Shown here: piece after piece, positions 8,408 to 15,235 of the stretch
Layout: every line of letters starts with the position of its first letter
Position numbering within the stretch: the first letter of the stretch is position 1
From: Planctomycetota bacterium
GTDB lineage: Bacteria > Planctomycetota > Planctomycetia > Isosphaerales > Isosphaeraceae
DNA: 64,000 nt
Reading direction: 5' to 3'
NCBI GenBank assembly: GCA_028291545.1
Contig: JAQGHR010000072.1
Span: 221,703-285,702, forward strand
Made by a program: the position numbers and the translations under genes
Notes under the pieces: model-generated
What the model saw: the letters and a program-made list of their open reading frames with translations, nothing else
Told to the model about the DNA's origin: nothing
Database searches by the model: none

Positions 8408-9397
8408 ATGCAAGCCTTTGAATACGCCGGCCCCTCCACGATCGAGGAGGCCGTGAAGAGTCTTACCGGGTCCAAGTCCGGCGTCGCGCTCTCGGGCGGC
8501 ACCGACCTGATCAGCCGGATGAAGGACTATGTCACCAGCCCCGACCGCGTGGTCTACCTCAAGGGGGTGAAGCCCCTCGCGGGGATCACCGAGACCAAGG
8601 GAGGACTCTCGATCGGGGCGGGAACGCGACTCGTGGACGTGATCGCGAACAAGGACATCGCGAAGGAATTCCCCGCGCTCCAGCAGGCCACCCTGGAAGT
8701 CGGCACGCCTCAGATTCGCAACATGGCGACTGTCGGCGGCAACCTCCTGCAACGTCCTCGTTGCTGGTACTACCGATCCGGCCTCGGCCTGTTGGGGATG
8801 AAGGACGGCAAGAGCCTTGTCCGCACGGGGGACAATCGCTACCACAGCATCTTCATGACCGACGGCGATGCCCTGTTCACCAGCCCGTCGAGCCTGGCGA
8901 CCCCGCTGATCGCCCTCGGCGCGACCGCGACGCTCGTCGGCGAGAAGGGCGAGCGCACGATCCCCGTCGAGGCCCTGTACCAGGTGCCGAAGACGTCCGA
9001 CGATCGCGAGCTGACCATCCTGCCGGGGGAGATCCTGACGAAGGTCACCATCCCCGAACCGAAGGGCAAGAACGCCTCGTACGAGGCGCGGCAGAAGCAA
9101 GCCCATGATTGGCCGCTTGTCCTCTGTTCGGTCTCGCTCGACATGAATGGGAATGAGGTCAACAACGGCCGGGTGATCATCTACGGGGTCGCCCCCATCC
9201 CCTGGCGAAGCGAGGCTGCCGAGGCCGCCATCAAGGGCAAGGCCATCACGATGGAGACGGCCGCCGCCGCCGCCGATGCGGCCGTGAAGGCCGCGAAGCC
9301 GCTGTCGGCGAACGGCTACAAGGTGGGCCTGACGAAGACCGTGGTCAAGCGAGCGCTCCTCGCGGCGGCGGGGAATCGGTACTGGGAGGAGGCGTGA
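8408..9397 (+). CDS. FAD-binding subunit M, xanthine dehydrogenase family
   Basis: A 329-residue flavoprotein subunit that accepts electrons from the FeS clusters and passes them to an acceptor. It shows the family's FAD sites: ALSGGTDLISRMKD near residue 30 and TPQIRNMATVGGNLLQRPRC near residue 105. The insertion of CWYYR after NLLQRPR is typical of the subfamily with an extra iron-sulfur cluster, but only one Cys is seen there. The C-terminal CO-dehydrogenase flavoprotein domain (about 215-325) ends with TKTVVKRALLAAAG. It sits three bases after the Mo subunit. It is followed after six bases by a four-cysteine protein. No XdhC-type maturation gene is nearby. Confidence 0.94.
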   Translation: MQAFEYAGPSTIEEAVKSLTGSKSGVALSGGTDLISRMKDYVTSPDRVVYLKGVKPLAGITETKGGLSIGAGTRLVDVIANKDIAKEFPALQQATLEVGTPQIRNMATVGGNLLQRPRCWYYRSGLGLLGMKDGKSLVRTGDNRYHSIFMTDGDALFTSPSSLATPLIALGATATLVGEKGERTIPVEALYQVPKTSDDRELTILPGEILTKVTIPEPKGKNASYEARQKQAHDWPLVLCSVSLDMNGNEVNNGRVIIYGVAPIPWRSEAAEAAIKGKAITMETAAAAADAAVKAAKPLSANGYKVGLTKTVVKRALLAAAGNRYWEEA

Positions 9398-9403
9398 TCC
9401 ATC

Positions 9404-9649
9404 ATGGCTGACCCCGATAATGATCTCCCACCGAGCGAACTCCCGATCGCCCACGAGGCCCCGTGCCGCCACCTGCGCCACAAGGGGATGTACGTCTACA
9501 CGGACGGCATCTCGGGGGAGTCGCACCAGGATTACGACAACACGATTTATTGGTGTCTGACGACCATGAAGTCGTTCGGTCCGGACGACGACATGGTCGA
9601 CGGTCCGGGCTGTCGCAACCCCGGGCGCACGTGTTACGAGGCGATTTGA
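9404..9649 (+). CDS. 81-residue four-cysteine protein linked to the molybdenum hydroxylase operon
   Basis: I do not recognise this protein. It begins six bases after the FAD-subunit stop, so it belongs to the same operon. It is acidic at both ends and has cysteines at 21, 51, 70 and 77, with histidines at 17, 23, 26 and 41. APCRHLRHKGMYVY and NTIYWCLTT look like short strand segments. There is no signal peptide, so it is probably cytoplasmic. The Cys/His set could bind a metal or an iron-sulfur cluster, or help assemble the enzyme; this is inference from position and residues only. The large hairpin at 9690-9728 ends the unit behind it. Confidence 0.8.
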   Translation: MADPDNDLPPSELPIAHEAPCRHLRHKGMYVYTDGISGESHQDYDNTIYWCLTTMKSFGPDDDMVDGPGCRNPGRTCYEAI

Positions 9650-9689
9650 CGCCCGCATCGGTCGTCGATCCTAGCTTCAAGGAGCAACT

Positions 9690-9728
9690 CGGCCCGGTCC
9701 CGCGAATCGCCGTCGCGGGATCGGGCCG
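9690..9728 (+). terminator. Large terminator hairpin behind the molybdenum hydroxylase operon
   Basis: CGGCCCGGTCCCGCGA pairs with TCGCGGGATCGGGCCG over 16 positions with a single G-U, around a 7-base loop (9706-9712). Flanking AAGGAG (from 9679) and CTCCTT (to 9735) could extend it across a small internal loop. CTCCTTTTC follows. It lies 40 bases after the last operon gene. Confidence 0.75.
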
Positions 9729-9853
9729 ACTCCTTTTCGAGATTCGCTCTTGATCCGCACTGACGGCTCGCGCAATGTTAGTGAAGAGCCGTTCGGCTCG
9801 CGCTGAAAAGGCGTTACTCAGCCATCCGTTCCATTCTTCGGAGGAGCATCGCC

Positions 9854-9961
9854 GTGGGTGACAAAGCGCCGAAAGACAAAGCCAAGAAGAAGAAGATCGC
9901 AGACACCAAGAAGACCACGGCCAAGCCGAGCGCGGGCGCAGCGAAGACCGACAAGAAGTGA
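9854..9961 (+). CDS. 35-residue lysine-rich microprotein
   Basis: A very short GTG-started frame reading V/M-GDKAPKDKAKKKKIADTK and on to a C-terminal KTDKK. It is made almost only of Lys, Ala, Asp, Thr, Pro and Gly, with 14 lysines. GGAGGAG at about 9841 lies seven bases before the GTG, an unusually good ribosome binding site for this genome. A 14-bp hairpin follows the stop within seven bases. The composition resembles the tails of histone-H1-like or ribosome-associated proteins, so nucleic-acid binding is possible, but this is only inference. It is separated from the upstream operon by a terminator and so may have its own promoter in 9740-9830. Confidence 0.65.
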   Translation: MGDKAPKDKAKKKKIADTKKTTAKPSAGAAKTDKK

Positions 9962-9967
9962 GCCGCG

Positions 9968-9999
9968 CGTCGGGCGAGCGCCTGGGCGCTCGTCCGACG
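9968..9999. terminator. Hairpin between convergent genes
   Basis: CGTCGGGCGAGCGC pairs with GCGCTCGTCCGACG over 14 positions with one G-U, around the 4-base loop CTGG. It lies between the microgene ending at 9961 and the leftward gene ending at 10022, so it could end transcription from either side. No U-tract follows, so it may act as a pause or 3'-end stabiliser. Confidence 0.55.
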
Positions 10000-10021
10000 G
10001 CCATCACGATCCTAGCCGTGG

Positions 10022-11464
10022 TCAAATCGTTGTCTGCACATGTGCCAGACTCCTCGACATCAGCATCGAGAGGAACGGATGCCCCGGCACCGCGTGCTGC
10101 GGGTCGCCGAGCTCGGCGGCAATCCTCATCCCGGCCCCCGCGAGATCCTCGCGGCCTTCGGCCATCCACGCGAGGGCCGTCCACAACAGCATGCGACGGT
10201 AGAGTTCGATCTGTCCCGAGATCCGACCCTCAAATAGAACACGGAACGGCCCGGGATCGCGGAGAGGATCGGGAGGAACGTCACCCTCTCGCAACGCGAT
10301 CTCGATGGCCAGACGACAAGCCAGTTCGGAATCATCGCGCCACGAAGGTCGCGCGTCCAGGACCATTTTCGCGTCTCCCCTCGGCGCCGTGTGGGTCGTC
10401 GGCCGGGCGTACTCCGGCGGGGTCCCGGTGAATATCGGCGCTGTCTGAAAGTCGGTTCCGGCCGAACGAGAGATCCAGGCGCGTGCCTCCGCGGTCATCG
10501 ATTCGCCCGAGAGCCAGCTCGCTCCACTCAGGAGTGCGATGGCCAACTCGTGCCGATCATGAACGGTGCCAATTCCGTGAGCAGTGACAAGCTCGGCGTA
10601 GTGACGCTCGGCCCTGTCCCGATCCGGGAAGACGGTCCCGCTGACCTGGCCGATCCCGCTCATGACGTCGCAGTCGAACATCGCGACCGCCCAGCCATCG
10701 CTCTCCTCGACGAGTAGAGCGATCGGCCCACGTCCCTCGGCTGTCATGGAGCCGACTGCACTCCTCACGATTCGAGGTCGGGAAATCGTGGTGGCGAGTC
10801 CCCGGGCCTCCGCCGGTTCGGGCACGTGCGGATTGCCCGGGCTCTCTTTGATCGCTTTCCCGGCGGCTTCTCTGGTCCGGGGATCATCACTTTCCGTCAG
10901 GAGTTCGAGAAGTGCGCGGACTCCCGGTCCAGGCGATTCACGCGCCAGTCCTGCGATGATTTCTGCGCGGACTTCGGGCTCGATGCGAGAGAGCCCTTCG
11001 ATGGCGACGGCAATGGAATCCGGGTCGCCTTCGATCTGTGCGGCCAGTTCGATGAGCGAGTCGTCGCCACCGATCAGGTCGTCCAGCTCATCTCGCAGCT
11101 CGACCAGGATCGGGCTCGCCTCGACGCGGCCGGAGCCGTCGAGGACACCGAGCGCCATCCACAATCGCTCCGTCGGCAAATCCATCTGATCGAGCAACGC
11201 GGCGGCCAGTTCATCGAGCAGATCAGGACTTGCGAGCGCTTCGACCAGTTGCAGGAGGATCTCTCCGTCTCCCTCTCGCAAGTCCCGAAGCCTGGGCCGG
11301 ACCGCCGATATGAGGGTTTCCTGGGAGAAGCCGCCGATCAGACGATCAAGTTGTTCGGCCAGTTTGGCTTCGTCCCACTCGGGATGATTGCGCGTCTCAT
11401 CGAGAAGGTCCGCCGGTGATCGCGGATCAAACCGGTGCGGTGACGCCGAGGACTGGTCACTCAT
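10022..11464 (-). CDS. Hypothetical protein with HEAT-like N-terminal half
   Basis: A 480-residue soluble protein that I cannot assign. The first half (about 30-220) is a run of short amphipathic helices rich in Leu, Glu, Asp and Arg (LLQLVEALASPDLLDELAAA, IEPEVRAEIIAGLARES, VRALLELLTESDDPRTREAA), the look of HEAT/armadillo-type repeats. The second half has FDCDVMSGIGQVSGTVFPD and a C-terminal helical part. The ATG at 11464 is chosen because GGAGTGGAG precedes it and the upstream in-frame leader is Arg/Pro-rich. It follows the phosphoesterase gene by 38 bases, which itself overlaps the helicase gene, so the three are probably one operon. Confidence 0.8.
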   Translation of the reverse strand: MSDQSSASPHRFDPRSPADLLDETRNHPEWDEAKLAEQLDRLIGGFSQETLISAVRPRLRDLREGDGEILLQLVEALASPDLLDELAAALLDQMDLPTERLWMALGVLDGSGRVEASPILVELRDELDDLIGGDDSLIELAAQIEGDPDSIAVAIEGLSRIEPEVRAEIIAGLARESPGPGVRALLELLTESDDPRTREAAGKAIKESPGNPHVPEPAEARGLATTISRPRIVRSAVGSMTAEGRGPIALLVEESDGWAVAMFDCDVMSGIGQVSGTVFPDRDRAERHYAELVTAHGIGTVHDRHELAIALLSGASWLSGESMTAEARAWISRSAGTDFQTAPIFTGTPPEYARPTTHTAPRGDAKMVLDARPSWRDDSELACRLAIEIALREGDVPPDPLRDPGPFRVLFEGRISGQIELYRRMLLWTALAWMAEGREDLAGAGMRIAAELGDPQHAVPGHPFLSMLMSRSLAHVQTTI

Positions 11465-11502
11465 CGTCTCCACTCCGAGAGGTGCGGATCGTGTCCCATG
11501 GA

Positions 11503-12108
11503 TCAATCCCCGTCGCGCAGGTCGAGCGGAATGAGGAGATTCGCCCCGGTGTCGAGAATCCCGCATCGGCCATCACAGACCGCGCCCACTTCGATCACAT
11601 ACCGGCGATCCGGGTCCAGCTTGAGCGGATGGAAGCAGTCCCAGGCCACACGTCCGTCCGGCGTGAGGACTTTCCATCGGTGATGATGCCCGTGAATCAT
11701 CAGCCGGTGGGAACGCTCCGAGAAACTTCGCACGGGCAACTCTTCAGCGCCGGAGGTCCAAAGATCGAGGAGATTCTCCGCATCTCGCCAGGGTTCGACG
11801 TGCGTGAACAGGCAATCCTCGAACTCGAGCCATGGCCGCAGCGAGGCGAAATAAGCCATGATCGCCGGGCCAAAGCGTTGACGAACCTCGTCATGAGTCT
11901 CGCGGCAGAGCCCGAAATCATGGTTGCCCCACACGCCAACGACTGGGGCCGCCATCAGCGCCGCGACGGTCTCCGCCAGGCATCGACCGTGTTCGAACAC
12001 ATCGCCGAGCATGATCAGCCGATCGACGCCCTCGCGTTCGAGCCGATCGAGCCCGGCTCTGAGGAATTCGACGTCCTCGTGAATGTCGGCGAGCAGGCCG
12101 TATCTCAT
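11503..12108 (-). CDS. Calcineurin-like metallophosphoesterase
   Basis: A 201-residue two-metal phosphoesterase. The full motif ladder is present: DIHED near residue 8, GDVFEHG near 36, GNHDF near 61, a histidine in FTHVEPWRD and GHHHRW near 140. It belongs to the YfcE/MJ0936-like small phosphodiesterase group by length and spacing. It has no signal peptide and would act in the cytoplasm. Its ATG overlaps the stop of the UvrD-type helicase by four bases (ATGA), so the two are translationally coupled. Its substrate is unknown; pairing with a helicase makes a nucleic-acid or nucleotide role possible. Confidence 0.92.
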   Translation of the reverse strand: MRYGLLADIHEDVEFLRAGLDRLEREGVDRLIMLGDVFEHGRCLAETVAALMAAPVVGVWGNHDFGLCRETHDEVRQRFGPAIMAYFASLRPWLEFEDCLFTHVEPWRDAENLLDLWTSGAEELPVRSFSERSHRLMIHGHHHRWKVLTPDGRVAWDCFHPLKLDPDRRYVIEVGAVCDGRCGILDTGANLLIPLDLRDGD

Positions 12109-14132
12109 GTCCGGGAACCGCTCGACCAGGAGAGGTCGCTCTCGGTCTCGATCGTCGCCCTCTCGTAGAGGGAGGCGTCGACCTCGGTCAGGAACCGGCT
12201 TGGCGAGGTGACGAGGGTCGGTCCCCGTCCTCCGCGAGAAACGGTGAGCGGATAGGTCAGGGTCAATTCATCCATGGCCCGGGTCACGGCCACGTAGAAG
12301 ACCCGGCGTTCTTCTTCCAGACCACCGGGCTCGCCAAGTGCGCGTGCCGAGGGGAATCCGTCCTCAATCAGGCGTGGGACGAAGACCCGCGACCATTCCA
12401 GACCCTTGGCCTGATGGATGGTGCTGAGGACGAGTGTTCCGTCACCGCCGTCCTCGTCCGAGCCCAGCGTATCGACCCCGTACACGTCACCGGCCAGGAG
12501 GAGATCGGCGATCAACCGTTCCAGGCTGTCGTAGCGCGCCGCGAGGACGCCGAGCTGTTCGATGTCGGCGACGCGGTTCTCCGGCCTTTCGTACCGGGTT
12601 CGGATCGTCGCGGGATATCCTCCCTGGAGTATGGCCGCGATGGCCGCGGCAGGCTCGGTCTCGGGTCGGGCGGCCTGGATTTTCCGGATGTCCGAGACGA
12701 ACCCGGCGAAATAGCCCTTGCCCTTGGCCGGGACCAGGGACATGACCTCCGTCGTGGCCAGAGTGGCGAGCGGATCGGCCGTGGCCGAGAGCCTCGCCCA
12801 GATGGCGCCGGCTTTCGCGGGACCGATCCCCGGCAACAGCAAAAGCAAGCGACGCCACGCCGCCTCATCGCGCGGATTCACGATCACGCGAAGGAAGGCG
12901 AGGACATCTTTGATGTGGGCCTGCTCGAAGAAACGCAGGCCGCTGCGGACCGTGTAGCGGATGCCTCGCGAAACCAGCTCCGCCTGCAACAGGATGCTGT
13001 CGTGGTGGTTCCGATACAGCACGGCCATCCGGCTCAGCCCGATCCCCTGCTCGTGACCGTCGAGGATGAGCTGGCAGAGGAGTTCCGCTTCCTCATAGGC
13101 GTCCGCAGTCGGAATCACGACGGGCCTCAGGCCTGCCGGACGGGCCGAGACGAGTGTCTTGGGAAAGCCCGACGAATTGTGAACGATCGAGGCATTGGTG
13201 AATGCCACGATCTCCGGCGTCGATCGGTAATTGATTTCCAGGCGAAAGAGCTTGGCGCCGGGGTTGCGCTCGGGGAATTTCAGGATATTGTCGTAGTTCG
13301 CTCCCCGAAATTTGTAGATCGACTGGGCGTCGTCCCCCACCGCCGTCAGATTTCCCGTCCCCGCGCGAGCGATGGATTCGACAAGCTCCACCTGGACGAG
13401 GTTCGTGTCCTGCATCTCATCGACGAGAATATGCGTGAACTGCCGACCGAGCCGCGCCCTCTGGTCCGGGAATTCCGTGATCAGACGGCCCCATTGTCCG
13501 AGCAGATCGTCGTAATCCATGCAGTTCGCGGCCCGCTTCCGCTCGGCATAATAGCGTGCAGCATCCTCGATCTTGGGGATCCATTCCGTCACGCTCGGGT
13601 GCCGCTCGGCCACGAGCTCCGCCAGCGGACGGCGCACGTTGAACGCGAAGCTGATCAGGTGTCCGAGCACGTCTGCCTTGGGGAGCAAGGATCCGGTGCC
13701 GATCAGGCCGGCGTCGTCCATGGCCAGTCGGAGGAGATCGTTCTGGTCCTCGCCATCCAGGATGGTGAAGTTGGGCCCGAATCCCAACGGCTCGGCGCAA
13801 CGGCGGAGCAATCGGTTTCCGATATGGTGGAACGTGCCGGCCCAGACCTTCGCGACGCGCGGCCCGATGATCGATTCGAGACGGCCCACCATCTCCCGGG
13901 CGGCGCGGCGTGTAAACGTCACCAGCAGGATCGACTCGGGCGGGACCCCCTTTGCGATCAGATAGGCCACGCGATAGGTGATGACTCGTGTCTTGCCCGA
14001 ACCAGGCCCGGCGAGGATCAAGTTGAACCCGTCCGGTGCCGTGGCCGCAGCGCGCTGCGGTGCATTCAGCTCCCTCTCGAACGCGTCCCGGAGCCGGTCG
14101 TTCGACGACTTGTGGAGCGTGATCTTACGCAT
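12105..14132 (-). CDS. UvrD/Rep-family ATP-dependent 3'-5' DNA helicase
   Basis: A 675-residue superfamily 1A helicase for repair or replication restart. The motifs appear in order: Q-motif region LNAPQRAAA near 23, Walker A AGPGSGKT at 41-48, motif Ia TFTRRAAREM, motif II DEMQDT, motif III GDDAQSIYKFRGA, motif IV EINYRST, motif V LSTIHQAKGLEW and motif VI VAVTRAMDELTL. It is slightly shorter than E. coli UvrD (720) and lacks the long C-terminal tail. The start MRKITLHKSS gives a leader of normal size before the Q-motif. The gene ends in a four-base overlap with the phosphoesterase gene and heads a three-gene leftward unit. Confidence 0.95.
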   Translation of the reverse strand: MRKITLHKSSNDRLRDAFERELNAPQRAAATAPDGFNLILAGPGSGKTRVITYRVAYLIAKGVPPESILLVTFTRRAAREMVGRLESIIGPRVAKVWAGTFHHIGNRLLRRCAEPLGFGPNFTILDGEDQNDLLRLAMDDAGLIGTGSLLPKADVLGHLISFAFNVRRPLAELVAERHPSVTEWIPKIEDAARYYAERKRAANCMDYDDLLGQWGRLITEFPDQRARLGRQFTHILVDEMQDTNLVQVELVESIARAGTGNLTAVGDDAQSIYKFRGANYDNILKFPERNPGAKLFRLEINYRSTPEIVAFTNASIVHNSSGFPKTLVSARPAGLRPVVIPTADAYEEAELLCQLILDGHEQGIGLSRMAVLYRNHHDSILLQAELVSRGIRYTVRSGLRFFEQAHIKDVLAFLRVIVNPRDEAAWRRLLLLLPGIGPAKAGAIWARLSATADPLATLATTEVMSLVPAKGKGYFAGFVSDIRKIQAARPETEPAAAIAAILQGGYPATIRTRYERPENRVADIEQLGVLAARYDSLERLIADLLLAGDVYGVDTLGSDEDGGDGTLVLSTIHQAKGLEWSRVFVPRLIEDGFPSARALGEPGGLEEERRVFYVAVTRAMDELTLTYPLTVSRGGRGPTLVTSPSRFLTEVDASLYERATIETESDLSWSSGSRT

Positions 14133-14377
14133 TGGAGGCGGTCCGGAGAGCTTGATTCGAAAGGAGCGATTCGAGATTCAAGAAGCTCCGCCGGTTTCTC
14201 CGGGGTAGCATCCGGTCCACTCTCTCGAATGGCCCGTCTCGAGTCCCCAACATCCCCTGATGGTAACCTCTGAGCGAGACAGGGCATTGGGGTTTCCGTG
14301 TTGGGTCGATTCGTTATCATACTCCCAGCACCCGCCCGGATCAAAGCCGGGCTCGCACCACGGATGGAGCGGCTCTC

Positions 14378-15181
14378 ATGTCGAGCATCGAACCGGAATC
14401 GGCAACGACGATCATTCGCGAGCCCAGGGTTTACCTCGTCGGACGACAGGCGATCGACGACGCGGCCCTCGCGCGATTTCTCGCCGATGAGGACGTCAGT
14501 CACTGGACGACCGACACCGAGGAGGCTGGAGAGACGCTCGTCGAGGTCGCCGGCCGTCTCTGCTACAAGTCCTATGCTCGCCCGCGTCCGGGCGGGAACG
14601 CGGCCTACATCGGCCACATCCTGGAAGTGGGGCACGGCTCGGTGCTGGAGCACGCCGTCTTCAACTTCATCATCACGGGCGTCAGTCGATCGTTCACGCA
14701 CGAGCTGGTGCGGCATCGGGCCGGCTTCGGATACTCGCAGCTCAGCCAGCGATTCGTCGATGAATCCCGATGCTCGTTCGTTGAGCCCGATCCGATCGCC
14801 GACGACCCGGAGCTGCACAAGATCTGGCTCGACACCATCGCCGTCTGCCAGACGGCCTATAAAGCCCTGGCGGATGGATTGAATGCGCGTTTTAAATCCA
14901 TCGAAGACAAGACGCTCCGTCGAAAAAAGGCTCGCGAGGCCGCTCGATCCGTCTTGCCGAACGCGACGGAGACCCAGATTTTCGTCACCGGGAATGCCCG
15001 TGCCCTCCGCCACTTCATCGAGATGCGCGGCGACGCCGCGGCCGACGCCGAGATCCGCAAGGTGGCCATCGCGATGTTGAAGGCCCTCCAGGAGGAGAGC
15101 CCCAACCTCTTCGGTGATTACGATTTGGTTGACCTACCCGGCGGCGGTCAGGCGACTTCGACGGCTCATCGCAAAGTTTGA
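14378..15181 (+). CDS. thyX: FAD-dependent thymidylate synthase
   Basis: A 267-residue enzyme that makes dTMP from dUMP using methylenetetrahydrofolate, NADPH and FAD, acting as a homotetramer in the cytoplasm. The hallmark sequence is RHRAGFGYSQLSQR starting at R112. EVGHGSVLEHAVFNFIITG and ATETQIFVTGNARALRHFIE are the usual flanking blocks. I count eight residues between RHR and SQR, one more than the textbook RHRx7SxR. Length is in the normal range. It is divergent from the helicase unit across 245 bases and convergent with the large surface-protein gene. No thyA is present in the window. Confidence 0.95.
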   Translation: MSSIEPESATTIIREPRVYLVGRQAIDDAALARFLADEDVSHWTTDTEEAGETLVEVAGRLCYKSYARPRPGGNAAYIGHILEVGHGSVLEHAVFNFIITGVSRSFTHELVRHRAGFGYSQLSQRFVDESRCSFVEPDPIADDPELHKIWLDTIAVCQTAYKALADGLNARFKSIEDKTLRRKKAREAARSVLPNATETQIFVTGNARALRHFIEMRGDAAADAEIRKVAIAMLKALQEESPNLFGDYDLVDLPGGGQATSTAHRKV

Positions 15182-15191
15182 GATTCCCACT

Positions 15192-15226
15192 GGGCGAGCG
15201 AGCCTCGAATTCTCGCTCGTTCGCCC
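15192..15226. terminator. Hairpin between convergent thyX and surface-protein genes
   Basis: GGGCGAGCGAG (15192-15202) faces CTCGCTCGTTCGCCC (15212-15226). The central GAGCGAG/CTCGCTC pairs perfectly over seven bases with a 9-base loop, and the outer GGGC/GCCC can pair across a small bulge. It lies in the 54-base gap between two convergent stops. There is no long U-tract. Confidence 0.45.
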
Positions 15227-15235
15227 CGAGGATTC

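Noticed and set aside
5111..9658. A 1515-residue leftward open frame opposite the molybdenum hydroxylase genes
   Set aside because: It is the antisense of three clear, motif-bearing genes. Its protein is extremely rich in Arg, Gly, Asp and His with low-complexity runs, as expected from GC-rich codons read backward. No domain is visible.
12414..14273. A 619-residue rightward frame opposite the helicase gene
   Set aside because: Antisense shadow: the helicase frame carries all SF1 motifs, while this one is Arg/Asp/Gly-rich without domains.
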